From the NCBI GenBank assembly GCA_025738555.1, contig JAOVFP010000002.1, positions 1,860,001 to 1,924,000 on the forward strand: a stretch of DNA of 64,000 bases, in the 5' to 3' direction. Under the pieces are notes generated by a model. It did not search any database. It was not told the DNA's origin and saw nothing but the letters and a program-made list of their open reading frames with translations. This document shows positions 11,033 through 22,740 of this stretch, piece after piece. This DNA is from Cyathus striatus (taxonomy: Eukaryota; Basidiomycota; Agaricomycetes; Agaricales; Nidulariaceae). Position 1 is the stretch's first letter, and every line of letters begins with the position of its first letter. Both the position numbers and the translations under genes were made by a program.

Positions 11033-13505
11033 ATGCAGACGACAGCCTCTCCGAAGACTAATAGTCTGTCGTGGGACTCAAAAGAGTCTTCATCGATGCA
11101 GCAAAGCTCGTCGAATGGCTTGGAAGGGAGTGTCGGATCTCAGAGGGAAAAAAAGAGGAGCGTCGCAAAGTCTTTGCTCCTAGTGTTCACAGTAACGCTT
11201 GCAATGATAATCAACGTGAGTATCCAGCCTTTTTCGTTGTGGATTTTATATGTTTAGTTGCAGTAAGGCTGATTATGACAACCGTACAGGTTGCAAATAC
11301 CGCTGCCGTAGCGACAGCTTTGCCAACAATAGGACGTGAGCTACAAGCTGGGGAAGCACAGCTTCAATGGCTGGTATCTGCCTATTCACTGAGTTCTGTA
11401 AGTCTAAGTCCTTGTTTGTATCGGTGGTTTTGATTATTTGAATCGCATATTGGTGTTCTTGATTCGGTTATCTATCTGTTCAGTGTCCATTTGGTTCTCC
11501 TGTTCTAGACCCATTGTCACTCTACTGATTCTTTACTTTTAATGTGACAGGGATGCCTGTTAGTCGCGTTTGGACGTCTCGCCGACCTCCATGGACGTAA
11601 AAAAGCATTCATACTTGGTTCTTTGTGGTTGTTCGCACTCACAATTGGATGTGGATTTACGAATGGTGAACCTATTCATGTTTATGAGCCTGCGCCTGCC
11701 TCTTGCTATGAACCTTGCTCGGCACAGTTACGGTCGTCGGTAGCAGTGCAATGTTACTTACCCAGATCCGGCCGGCGTAATAGCAACACCATTTTACTTC
11801 ACTTGCTATCTCCCTTATACCTCTCCATTGGGTTTAATATTAATGCTAACCTAATGTTTCTTCCATTTAGACGTCACGACGTTGAATATCCTTCGCGGTT
11901 TACAGGGCGTTGGAGCATCTGCCACAATTCCAGCTGCTGTACGATTCTCCCTCTCATGCCTCAATCTACATTCTAACCATCATTTTCGGGACTTAGATCG
12001 GGATCCTCGCAGATGCATTTCCACCATCACCGGCCCGCTCGCTCGCCTTTGCGACTTTCGCAGCGGGTGCACCTATAGGAAGCGTCGTAGGAAATATAAT
12101 AGGTGCCGTCTTTACCGAATACACCGCGTACGTCTCGTCTTTTTGTTTCATACCCAGTACTTACTACGTGCAATACATGATAGAAAAACATGGCGCTCTG
12201 CATTCTACTGTATGAGTGGACTTGACTTTGTTTGTATCGTTGGTGGTGCACTTTCAATGAACAAAGACATCCCTTCACAAGAAACCAACAAGAGAGTTGA
12301 TTGGATTGGCGCGTTCCTTGTCACAGCTGGGTTGGTCTTAATCGTGTTTGTGCTAGGTCAAGGAGAGGTTGCGCCCAAACAATGGAAAACTCCTTGTAAG
12401 CTGTTTCTTCCCATGTCACTTATCCACTCTAATGCCCCTCCCATTGTGATAGATATTATTGTACTACTTATTGTAGGAATAATATTTTTGGTCCTTTTTA
12501 TCTTATGGCAACGATACTTGGAGCGCTTTCACGACCGCCAAAGTGAAGAGGGGACAGACAGCTCATTGTGGCACTCTATTTCAACTCCGCCCCCCTTAAT
12601 GAAGCCTTCCCTGTGGACTAGAGAAAATGGCAAACTCGCTGCAACAATGGCAGTTGCATTCTTGAACTGGTGCACATTTATGGGTTGGTTTTTATGGGTA
12701 CAGGTATATCAGTTTTATGCTCGATTGTTGTAAGATACTGACTGGTGCTGCGGGGTAGCTATATTACCAGAATTACAAACATGTCACTGCGATAAAAACA
12801 GTCCTTTACCTCCTCCCTATGTTTTTCTCTGGTCTTGCGTGCAATGCATTTGTGGGGACTATGGCTGCTCGTGTTCCTTACATTATACTTATGAGTACGT
12901 TTACCTAAATTTTTTTTCTTATTCGTTCTAATTGGTTATTGTAGTAATAGGAACGTTGGGAACATCAGCTGCATGTATTTTGTTCTCCCTTATCGACGAA
13001 AACGCAACGTATTGGGCTTTCGGTTTACCAGCTACCGTCATATCGGTCCTAGGCGCAGACTTTGTATTCGCCGGAGGAACACTATTTATTGCGAAAGTTT
13101 CGCTTCCCCGCGAACTAAGTGTCGCGGGCGCCTTATTCCAGACTATGATTCAGGTACATAGATATTTGGTTCTTAATCACGAAAAGCTGAATGGGGGTAT
13201 TAATAGGTTGGAACAGCGGTGGGTATTACAGTGTCTACTGTTGTATTCAACCGTGTTACGAAACATAATGGCGGTGAAATTTCTTTGAGAAGTTATCGGG
13301 CTGCGCAGTGGACATGTTTTGCTTTCGGTTGTATTGGTATGGTAGTTCCTATATCTTTATTATGTTTACTCACTGATATGACTTTTCAGCGATAACGCTT
13401 GCAGCCCTTTCATTCAGAGGAGTGGGTGTGGTTGGCCAACGGAAACAGAACGCTTCTGACATGGAGAATATAACTATCGACCACAATGAACTTAATGACA
13501 ATTAA
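11033..13505 (+). CDS. DHA2-type MFS drug/H+ antiporter, copy C
   Basis: Complete 11-exon gene, 552 aa. Exons: 11033-11215, 11290-11397, 11551-11665, 11871-11938, 11997-12127, 12184-12395, 12453-12703, 12759-12894, 12945-13153, 13207-13336, 13390-13505. The first ten exon lengths are identical to copy B, which fixes the model. Motif A is GRLADLHGRK, and GAPIGSVVGN follows two exons later. A cytosolic tail of about 20 residues (GQRKQNASDMENITID...) ends in TAA. The ATG at 11033 aligns with that of copy B; a GTG five codons upstream is in frame but not needed. Tandem position suggests recent local amplification of an efflux pump. Substrate unknown. Confidence 0.93.
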
Positions 13506-14349
13506 AAGTTAAGCCTTCGATATGACAACCCAATTTTAATTGAACGCATTTATTATCCGTTCATCGCACTCTTCTGCATTTCTCTCTATCCATGTGATTA
13601 CTTATGCTGTTAGAAGCTTAGAACTGAATCTACTGTACAGTAATTATGACATAGATAATGATAATCTATACGAACTTTCGATGGCTGGAGTTTGGCTATT
13701 TATTCTAAATATCTGCCATGCTGTATCAGCTTGGTATCAACCTGCATGGAATGAGCAAAAATTGATACATAGGTGGGTGAGATGAATGCTGTGGTGTTCA
13801 AGGTTTTCGCACTGCCAACTACTTACCAGCTTCACTGAGGCAACGGCGAGTTACTTATGTTGATATCCTTACCTGCTTATCAAAGCGAGATAAGAAGACG
13901 TACACTTGACGAGATCCAGCTTATGATCTTGTTTATTTTCGCAGTGTTGTGTCATGTACCTATATGTGATGGGTGCGTAACGCATTCTGGGGAAGAAACG
14001 GGTCCCACGTATTTGACCCTACCATGTCGATGGAGGAGAATCTAAGGCAATCACAATGAATTTTCAACATAATTCCGACATAATACAAGACATGACGGTG
14101 ATACTAGAATGCTATTGATGCAGAAGCCGCCTGGGAGGCTTGTTCTACATCTGAATAAAGTTACTCATGTCTGAAGCTGTTGACCCGGAACCTCCTTGCA
14201 ATCTGTAAGGCATTCAATATATTACTTCTAACTAAAAGATGTTTATTTTATTGCTTATTAGATGAAAATCGATGAACGTTCAGAGTTCTCAAGAAAGGTA
14301 GTGCGGTTATTATCGACAAGACAAAGTCCGTGTACCAGCGTTCATTACA
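13506..14349. other. intergenic, no gene seen
   Basis: Region between the convergent ends of MFS copy C and the HMG-box gene. Short frames only; no motif recognised. Confidence 0.5.
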
Positions 14350-14880
14350 TTAATTAGGACGGCGCCGATAACTGTAGTCGGGGTACTTATTGCGGAAATC
14401 GTTCATGAGCCGCTTTGCAGCGTCGAGATAACATTGCTTTTCTTGCTGTGGGACGTAAAAGTATCAATAGCTTTGTTATGCATAGGAAAATTTCCCACGC
14501 ACCAACGGCATAGAATACCACTCATCGATGATTATTTTGCTTGTCTCCGATTCTCCGGTTCGCATGGACTGGTTCTCTGCCGAGACCGGAGGCCGACGAC
14601 AACGAGCAAAAATTAAAAAAGCATTCATGGGCCGCTTCGGAGTTCCATCGGCATTGACTCGGAGGGTCTGAGAGATGAGGGAGGGGTTGCCATCTGCGGA
14701 CACAGTAAGTGGGTCTGGGTCATGCGCAGCTGGGAGATGGGAAAGGCTTACCATCGATGTCGCCCTCGCCTTTCGCGCTATCCTCAGAGGTAGGAGATGA
14801 GTGGTGGTGGAAGAAAGGGATTGGGATGATTCATAGTAGGTCATGTTTTCAAGTGTGGGATGCAAGGAATCGGAATTGAG
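14350..14880 (-). pseudogene. HMG-box transcription factor, probably decayed
   Basis: DNA-binding HMG-box protein of the fungal MATA_HMG/Ste11-like type. The box is read across one intron: exon 14503-14693 gives GTPKRPMNAFLIFARCRRP and ends EWYSMPL; exon 14350-14445 continues QEKQCYLDAAKRL and ends KYPDYSYRRRPN*. The intron 14446-14502 is 57 nt, GT-AG and phase 0. A further good intron (14694-14751) leads to an acidic exon reading KGEGDID. Upstream of that, the plausible coding (SDSLHPTLENMTYYESSQS) lies in another frame, so a one-base shift or an unseen splice is needed. The box has a small insertion (GESETSK), and the protein ends right after the box where homologs continue. HMG identity is strong; functionality is doubtful. 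A DNA transposon sits immediately upstream. Confidence 0.75.
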
Positions 14881-15027
14881 TTGGTGCTGAAATAAATGTC
14901 AGGATCGATGATGAATAGAGTGTGATCGAGGGGGCTGACGAAGGTGAATACGTCAAGAGAGAGATCGAAATAATGAATATAAAATATTGTTGACGTTGGG
15001 CATGGATATCGGTCTGACGGTGGCCTA

Positions 15028-18000
15028 CTATCGCTAATCAGTACTTAGTGTTCATCACAGGTTAGTGTTGGGCGTATATCACTGCCTTCCCGACCTCCTT
15101 TTCCCTCAAAATTTCAGATTTGGCTATAGCTTACTTCAATAAAGATGAATATAACTTTTTTTTGTTAGTATGGGCTCATGTTTTATGTTAGTGTTTTTGG
15201 AAGGTTGTCACGCTAGCCGTGTTACGGCTGAGCGGAATTTCAACAACGTGATTGTTTTTTGATCGCGTCAAATATCTCGTAATCCTCATTAAAGTTGATG
15301 ACGTGACAGCGAGAAACGCGTTGCGTCTGCATTGAGCGCTTGGGCAGGCTCTCAAGCATCAGGCCCTGGGAAATACTATGGTTCAAGGTAGTTCTCGAAG
15401 TCAAAGCCGAGCTTATCATGATCCAGAATATGAAAAGAACATTCAAGCTGCAATTGAAGCTAAAAGGAATGGTACATACAAATTCTGGACAGAAGCAGCT
15501 GAGGCATATGGTGTAAGTAATCCATTCATTCCTTGCAGTTCTCGCGCTGTTGTCTCATTTCAGGTGTAAATTATTTAGGTTCATGTTAATACACTTCAAC
15601 AACGTGCAAATGGAAAACATGCATGTTATAAAGATGTAGCAGAACAGTGGCAATTACTGAATGCTACTCAGGAGGCCGTACTTTTAGAGTGGTCAGAACA
15701 TGATGCGGAGGCTGGTCAGCCATGGGAGCTTCATACCTTGCATGACCATGCTACCAAATTGGCTGGTCGTCGAGCTGGGAAGTGTTTTGCATCAAGGTTG
15801 GTAGCCTGCCATCCTGAGATTGTTCCAGCAAAACCAGCCAAGCTTGATCCAAAACGTGCAAAAAATTTCAACCAGGCTGTTGTTGCTGACTTCTTTGACA
15901 AGGTCAACTCTATTCATGAGCAATATGGTGAAATACCTCCGGAGCATATCTACAATATGGATGAAAAAGGTATTCAGCTGGGTGGAGGGCGAAAAGGAAG
16001 CCCTCGAAAATATGTATACTTCCACAAACATCGAAATTGCTACAAGATTAGCAGTGATAACCTGGAGCTGGTTATGGTTGTTGAATGTGTATCTGCTGCT
16101 GGAGATGCTGTTCCCCCTTCATTTGTTCTCTCTGATGGCCCACTTCCAAACCTGTCAAATCTTCCAGATGATAGTATTGGAAGGTACACAAATATTCATA
16201 ATTCACTTACAAGTACTCATATAATTCATCATAGTGTCGCTACATCACCTTCAGGCTGGACAGATGATGAGCTTACACTCAAGTGGACAGAGGAAGTTTT
16301 CTTACCTCATGCAAAGAAGAATGTCATTGACAAGTCGAAGCCAATTATTCTATTTTGCAATGGCCATGGTTCTCATGAGACACCAGAGTTGCAAAAGGTG
16401 GTTTACAATGCATGCAAGGAAGGCTTTACTGTCATAATCCTCTGCTTCCCATCAAAGTGCACTCATAAAATGCAACCTCTTGATGTTGTAATTTTCACCC
16501 ATAGTCAGCGTCAGTGGAGAGAGCATTGTGACGAATGCATACACCAAGGGATATCAATGAACCGGTACAATGTGATCCAGAATTACCTTGAAGTGCGAGA
16601 GAAGCACATGTTGCTGGACCTTATAAAGGAATCATTTCGAAAGACAGGACTCTATCCTTATGATCCAGCAGTCTTCACCCCAGAAGACTATGCCCCAAGC
16701 AGAGTTACTTCAACCGAGGCTCAATTTCCTGACAGCTATCCCGATGATATTCCAAGTTCTGACCCAGCAGTAATGTCAGATGAGGATAATGATAGGGACT
16801 CAACTAGTACACCCTCTGGTAGTCGAAAGCAGGCATTTGTGGAACTTGGATCTTCTGATTTCGAGAGTGATGATGAAGACAGCAAATGGATCAGTAGACA
16901 TGAAGATTCTGATGACGAGACCATTGATGAGAATGATTTTGGTAATGGTTCACATGGTGGTATTGACCAGGGATACGACTGGAGCCATAATGCAGATGGC
17001 GATGAAAATCAGATGGATGACCACGAGACCAAAGCAGAACCACATCCACATTGTTATTCAACATGTGTATCTTCTCCTGATGCCTTTATCAATCCAAAAA
17101 AGCTTGTTCATGCTTGCTTATTGGAGTTGGCGAGCTTCCAAGATGCTGGAGATGAATTAAAGGCCAAAGATGACCTTTTACATGAGGTCTATGCACTGAG
17201 ACGTCAAATCAACACTCTCACTGAAGCTCTTAAGGTCCAATCTGCACTCACCACAGCAGCTAATTCCCACTGCATGATAATGGGGTGAGTTAACAGTCAA
17301 CTATGAACCAAACTCGATAATACTAGCAAGAAGAACAACAGCAGTGTGTCAACAATGAAAGTAAAAGCATGGTTTTTAACTCACCCCCAATTGAAGGCTG
17401 CTCATGCAAAAGAGTTTGAAGAGCATATGGAATGAAAGAAGGTGGCAGTAGAGAAGCAAAAGCAGAAGGAGAATGAAGTTGAAGAAGCTGAGGCTTGGAT
17501 TCATCATGATGCAGCAAACAAGATATTTGAGCTTCCTTTGTCATCCTATAAACGGAAAGATGACCTTCGCACTATAGCACGTGCTCTAGGTCTCACTGAA
17601 GACAAAAAGATAAAGCTCGCGCAACTTTCAAGCAATATTAGGGTTTATGTAGAAGACAACTCAGCACAGCTACAGCTAAATCCCCGCTTCTCTGCACTGT
17701 TATCTAACAAATGGCGCCACATTGAAGCACCCCAACCCCAACTGCATTCTGATCCCATCGCTCATAACCCTTCAACTTCGTCAAGTACTTCACAAGCCTT
17801 CACAGAGGATGTTCCAATATACTATTCACCTTCTTATTTTACCAATGCTAATGTTCTTCATCATCCACAGGTGTCTACAACGTCAGGATTCCAAGTTTCC
17901 TATGATCACCATCATCAGAGATACCCTGATACATTTGCTGTGCCATATAGTGTCAATGGGGAAACTATGAGAGCGAGTACTTCGCAACATAGCAGTCAGT

Positions 18001-18383
18001 TCACATCTACTTACCATAGATCTCTATAATTGCTTGGCCTCAGTAACATACCATATCATAGTGTATATTTTTGTGGTACAATGTTTCTAATCTTAATGTA
18101 CATATTGCTAGTACTTGTATTATAGTCTGTATATATAGTAAATATTGTATTATAAGTACATATCAATGTATTATAGCTATTCAATTTCATTCTATTATCC
18201 AAGGTAGATCTTCAATACTTACGTTGGTCATTGCTCTTGTGCACAACCAGTGCGCAACCAACGCGCATTGGTTAGGTGAGCTTCTGATGCCATCAAAACT
18301 ATCAATGGAGTTTTAATATGAGGGAATGTCACAGCTGTGACAATACTAACCTGTGATGAACACTAAGTACTGATTAGTGATAG
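15028..18383 (+). mobile_element. pogo/Fot1-like (Tc1-mariner superfamily) DNA transposon
   Basis: A 3,356-bp element with 43-bp TIRs differing at only a few positions (15028-15070 and 18341-18383, starting CTATCGCTAATCAGTACTTA). It is flanked by TA on both sides (15026-15027, 18384-18385), the target duplication of Tc1/mariner/pogo elements. It encodes one spliced transposase on the plus strand. Non-coding margins are about 350 bp on each side. It lies less than 200 bp upstream of the HMG-box gene. Confidence 0.92.
15378..18029 (+). pseudogene. DDE transposase of pogo/Fot1 type, inactivated
   Basis: Exons 15378-15512, 15579-17284 and 17327-18029. The N-terminal Psq-type helix-turn-helix (EAKRNGTYKFWTEAAEAYG / VHVNTLQQRANG) is split by the first intron. 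The DDE domain (about residues 165-400) shows IYNMDEKG (D173, 15960), FCNGHGSH (16359) and MQPLDVV (D347, 16482). The second catalytic Asp, normally in a DGHGSH motif, is Asn (AAT). A Ser/Asp-rich acidic stretch follows. The C-terminal tail (LSSYKRKDDLRTIARALG) has the conserved region seen in fungal members, but an in-frame TGA at 17433-17435 (HME*KKVAVE) precedes it. Both defects argue for a non-functional copy; TIRs and frame are otherwise well kept, so inactivation may be recent. Confidence 0.88.
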
Positions 18384-18385
18384 TA

Positions 18386-18909
18386 TTATTGCGCTGGCAT
18401 CTTCAGGTTGAGTAAAGTAGGCGGGGGTTCCATGGTTCAAATTGGTTGCGCATCAGTGCTTGTCACAGTCGTGTCACGCAGCTAGCTGAAGGTCCCGCAC
18501 TGCATACCATCTGTTATTCTTTTCATAAACTAACATCTTTGTATAGTTTGATGAGTATTATAGGCCACCGGAATCAATTAATTCCTTGTCTATTGATTCA
18601 GCTAAAGGCAAGTATAGTTTTACAATCTTTATGTATTTAATGACTAACTATAGTCTCTCAGCTAAGAATATAGCATCGTCGAGCAAAGTAGCCCCAAGAA
18701 TGTATGGTAGGGCAATATTAAGGGGGATGATCCGGACTTTGTAGCCAATGAATTTTAGTTTAAAGTTGTAAACTCATAACTTTCAATTTAGCTGTAAGTT
18801 CTTTCATCTATTTGATTCATTTTTCTATTGTAAGGTGTACACAATTCTACTATATTCTACTAGTGTATTTACAATACATTCTAACTCTGTCATTTGGATT
18901 AACATAAAT
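18386..18909. other. intergenic, no gene seen
   Basis: Right flank of the pogo-like element. AT-rich, no recognisable frame. Confidence 0.5.
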
Positions 18910-20288
18910 TAACAGTGAAAAAAAAAAAAAGTTGAAGGGTCCAGTTCAAAGTTCAAACCTACTCTGAACTGAAACCGAACCTACATGAACCTGAACTGTA
19001 AGTCTGGTTCAAAGTTCAGAAATTTGGCTGAACCAAACCTAAGGTTCAGTCCTAGGTTCTAAAAAAATGGTAATGAACCAGACTGAACTGGACTTTCTCA
19101 TCACTAACTCCACCCATAAAAAAAATTCACCTCCAACAGCTTGTACAAGCGTCGATCAGAGCCGGCAGCAGAGGACAATGAATTACAGCCATAACAGCAG
19201 GATGGGCTCAAATAATTCATGGAATAAGATCCTTCAGCCCCCACCCCTGCCACTACCACCAGTTAACAGACCTGGGCTTACTGTACATAATATGCCCCCT
19301 AGCATCATGCAGTACTTCAAGCTGAGAGTGAGAAAGGAAGAGAGATAGATAGATGGTATTTCTGAACTCACATATATCTGTACTACATGGTAGTCTGGTA
19401 TTCCAAGACCTTCCGACTACCAAAAAGACCATGCATGATGTTATGCAAGATGAACTCAGGTTTGAGACCTGTGTTCCTGCAAGATTTGGTATGTGTGAAG
19501 TCTGCTGCAGTGCAGGGAAGAGGGCAGCGGTGCAGAATGTATGTGACAAGTACTACTAAGGTAGGAGACCAGTACTGGATGTATAAAGCAGTGGATCATA
19601 TGAGCTGGAGTCCTGGAGCATACAGTTCTGAGAGCAAAAAGAGCTATTACATATTTACTTACAACACCTTCAAGCCATTTCATTCCTTCTTGATACTGTT
19701 CTTCATTCCATTGAACATGAAAATAGACATCTTTTATCTTAGGATCAAGAACTAAAACATTATAAGCAATGGTTTGTTGAATATGGTGTATAATGCACTT
19801 ACCAAGACAGATAAAATACACAGTAGAGGTATCATCAACATGATGATACCATTTCTTGAGGTTCTTAATACCTGCCTCAAGAGCAACCTTTACTTTGTAA
19901 AAATCTGACTTGTTGGCCATTGATTCCCAGCATGTAATTAAAATTCCAAGCTGGGAATAACCACATGCTAATGATCGAACTTCAAAGCTGTGCAGTCAGA
20001 TCACGCTGACTAACAATTTACATTGATCTCACAAATGCATGTCTGGTGGTCTTCCCTTGTCAAAAATTCCATAGTTCTTGCTCATGGATGTCACAAAAAA
20101 TTTTGTAATATTAAAAATTGGTTCAAACCCATTTGAACAGATTCATTAAAATCTACTATTAAGAGAACTGTGAACTGGACTTAGGGTCTGGTTCATATCA
20201 TGTGACTGAACTTTGGACTGAATGCAGGTTCAGTTCTCTGAGGTTTGAGTTTGAACCCCAGTTCTGGACTGAACTTTCACATCACTAG
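18910..20288 (-). mobile_element. hAT-type element remnant with GAAC-rich ends
   Basis: Both ends (18940-19105 and 20120-20288) are dense in degenerate (T)GAAC/GTTCA motifs, as in hAT subterminal regions. The right end reads ...TTTCACATCACTA, i.e. TAGTGATGTGAAA as a minus-strand terminus. A similar terminus (TTTCTCATCACTA) stops at 19105 in the same orientation and not inverted, so two partial copies or a rearrangement are involved. A transposase fragment lies between them on the minus strand. No clean TSD was found. Confidence 0.55.
19660..19920 (-). pseudogene. hAT transposase fragment
   Basis: Minus-strand coding that matches the central part of hAT transposases: LEAGIKNLKKWYHHVDD, then TVYFICLG, then after a short intron-like gap (GTAAGT...TTTTAG) LVLDPKIKDVYFHVQWNEE. 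The dimerisation and BED zinc-finger regions are missing or unreadable. It explains the element around it. Fragmentary and not functional. Confidence 0.65.
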
Positions 20289-20642
20289 GTGGAGTTGGTA
20301 ACTGGAAAGTTTCCATGGTGTGTATATTGACTATATCCTCTTTCATGGCCAAACATCTCAACCTTCTTACAGGTCAACTTCTCTCAGACAAGCACTGCTG
20401 TCCTTCACTGCTACCTGACAGTTTGATATTGTGCCTTTGATATCCCTCACTACTAACAGCAAACAACCCCCATTCTCTCACCTCACTTTCCCTTCCCCTT
20501 GCATTCTTACCATGTGCCCTCAGCCCACCTCTCCTTGTCACATCAGCCAACCTGTGATCCATTGTGAGCTACACAACAACATTCAAGCTTGGTGGACCAT
20601 AAGTCCCATTTGATATTTCCTTTACACTCTCAGCATTGATAG

Positions 20643-20869
20643 TAATCCACTAAAGAATTTTAGATTTTGGAGTGGTGAAAGTTCTGAGACCAGAAAAAGA
20701 GGGCATGAACATCAGGGATTACATGTATGGCTTAACTGTTTGGGAAGTGTACACTGTTCAACTGTATGTTAATGGCGAGCTCTATAGCTATGTCTCTGAA
20801 GTGGAACTAATTGTCTGATGGATGGACTCTTAGGGCATGTCCAGTTTAAACCGGATGAATGGGCTCCTG
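20643..20869 (+). pseudogene. NADP-dependent oxidoreductase (PTGR/LTB4DH-like MDR), 5' part of split pseudogene
   Basis: Zinc-independent medium-chain reductase family (quinone/enone reductase). After a TTTTAG acceptor the frame reads FGVVKVLRPEKEGMNIRDY and MYGLTVWEVYT, matching the GxGxVxxSxNxxxxxGDxVxG-type segment before the Rossmann fold. Stops (V*WMD, S*) interrupt it before GHVQFKPDEWAP. It breaks at 20869 at the Gypsy insertion and resumes at 27616 in the same direction. The earlier 5' exons are not recognisable. Confidence 0.7.
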
Positions 20870-21244
20870 TGTTAGCAACAGACAAGCAAAATACACGAAG
20901 CTGAACTTAAACACTTGAATGAGAAGAAGAAGTATGTCTTATTGCTAATCTGGAATAAACTAGCACAAGAATAGCAAATACTAACTAAGAATGTCTGTAT
21001 TTATAGAGAGAGTCCATGAGGAGATCGCATGTAAGTAACCTACTCTACAACACATGTTCTACTGTGCAATTACATTAGAAACTCATGTATTATGTATGGC
21101 CAAACTGTGCAACTGTGCCCGCAGTTAAGATGAGTAATGTATGTTGTTATGCATGGTGTCCGCATTGTAGGTCATGTGACTAATCACATGACATAGATAA
21201 GATAGTGATTAGATAAAGATTAGATAAATGGTGAGATCCTAACA
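20870..21244 (-). repeat. Gypsy 3' LTR
   Basis: 375 bp, TGTTAGCAAC...GATCCTAACA. Differs from the partner LTR at roughly 15-20 positions by eye (about 4-5%), so the insertion is not very recent. Confidence 0.93.
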
Positions 21245-22740
21245 TTACCCCCTCTTTAAAGGTCATGTCCTCATGACATTTCAATTGTCTCTTCTAGTTG
21301 TCAGAGTCAGTAGTAATCCAGTATTTGTATGAGGGTGATTGGGAGATAATGGGCAATTACAAAAACAAGCATGATAGAGGTGAGAATGGTAATGAAGTAG
21401 AGAATGATGATAACTTCGTTGGAGTACATGATAGGTAATAATAATTTCAGTAAAAGAATGTCGTGTATTTATTTAGAGCTTCCAGATTTTCCCAATGAAA
21501 TTTGTTTAATAGACTTTTAGCTCCTGATAAAGCACTAATCCATTCCCATGTACAATGATCATAAGAATAGCCTTTCCATTTAATTTTGTATAAAACCTTT
21601 TTCTGATTTATTTTCCATGCTAATATAGCTTCTACTTCATATTGTTCCTGATTGTCTATAATAATAGCGGGTGGAGGTTTCGGTTTTTGTTGTGATTTGT
21701 ATTGTGCAGGAATATATTTTGTGAGAAGTTGTGTATTAAATGTTGAATGTTTTCGGTTCCAGGTTTTCAGTAATTGTATTTCATAAGAGGCTAATCCTAC
21801 TTTCTTTATTACTTTAAAGGGTCCATATTGTTTATTGTCTAATTTTGCTACTGGTCTATCAGAGTTAATATTGATTCCTTCAACATAAACAAGATCACTG
21901 GGTTTGTATTCTGGTGATTTGTTTCAGTTTCTATCATATCCATGTTTCATTGCTTCATTTGATAGAGTAAGTGCTGCTTTTGCGTTTTCCCTGGCTTTCA
22001 TTATAGTTGTAATAAATTCATTGACTCCAATAGTTCTCGAAGTTCCATTAGGTTTAATTCCAGTATATGGATGATGTCCATACATTAAATAGAAAGGAGT
22101 GTATCCTGTGGCTCTATGTATTGTATCATTATAGTTGAATTCAGTAACTGCGATTTTATCCACCCAATCATTTTGATTGTAGTTTACATAAATCCTGAGA
22201 TATTGTTCTATCTCTTGATTTACTCTTTCTACTTGTCCATTTGTTTGTGGTCAGTATGCAGTGAATAAATTCATTTTAACACCTAGTCATTTTGTGAATT
22301 CTTTTGTGAAACGAGATGCAAATTGCAATCCTTGATCACTTATGACACATTGTGGCATTCCAAAGTTTTTAAATACTTTTTCTAAATAAAGTTCTGCAAC
22401 TCCTGGACTGTTGATCTGTTTGTTACATAGTATAAAGGCTGCCATTTTAGTGAATCAATTGACTACTACCATTAAAAAGTTGAATCCTCTAGAATATGGA
22501 AGTGGTCCTATAAAGTCAATGGATATAGTGTGCCAAGGTCCTTCAGGAATACTATTTGGATTTAGTAGTCCTACTGGTCTTGATCGATGAATATTTGTCC
22601 ATTGACATGCTTCACATCCTGATACATATTTTATTATATCTGCTCTAATTTGAGGCCACCAGTAATTTCTTGTAATTAATTCCTGGGTTTTATATTCTCC
22701 ATGGTGTCCGGATATGGCTGAATCATGACATAGTTTAATT

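Noticed and set aside
15240..15446. Minus-strand frame inside the pogo-like element
   Set aside because: Antisense to transposase exon 1 and no recognisable content.
18900..18945. Second MULE-like end because of a similar A-run followed by GTTG
   Set aside because: No matching TIR or 10-bp TSD; the similarity is limited to the homopolymer and a few bases.
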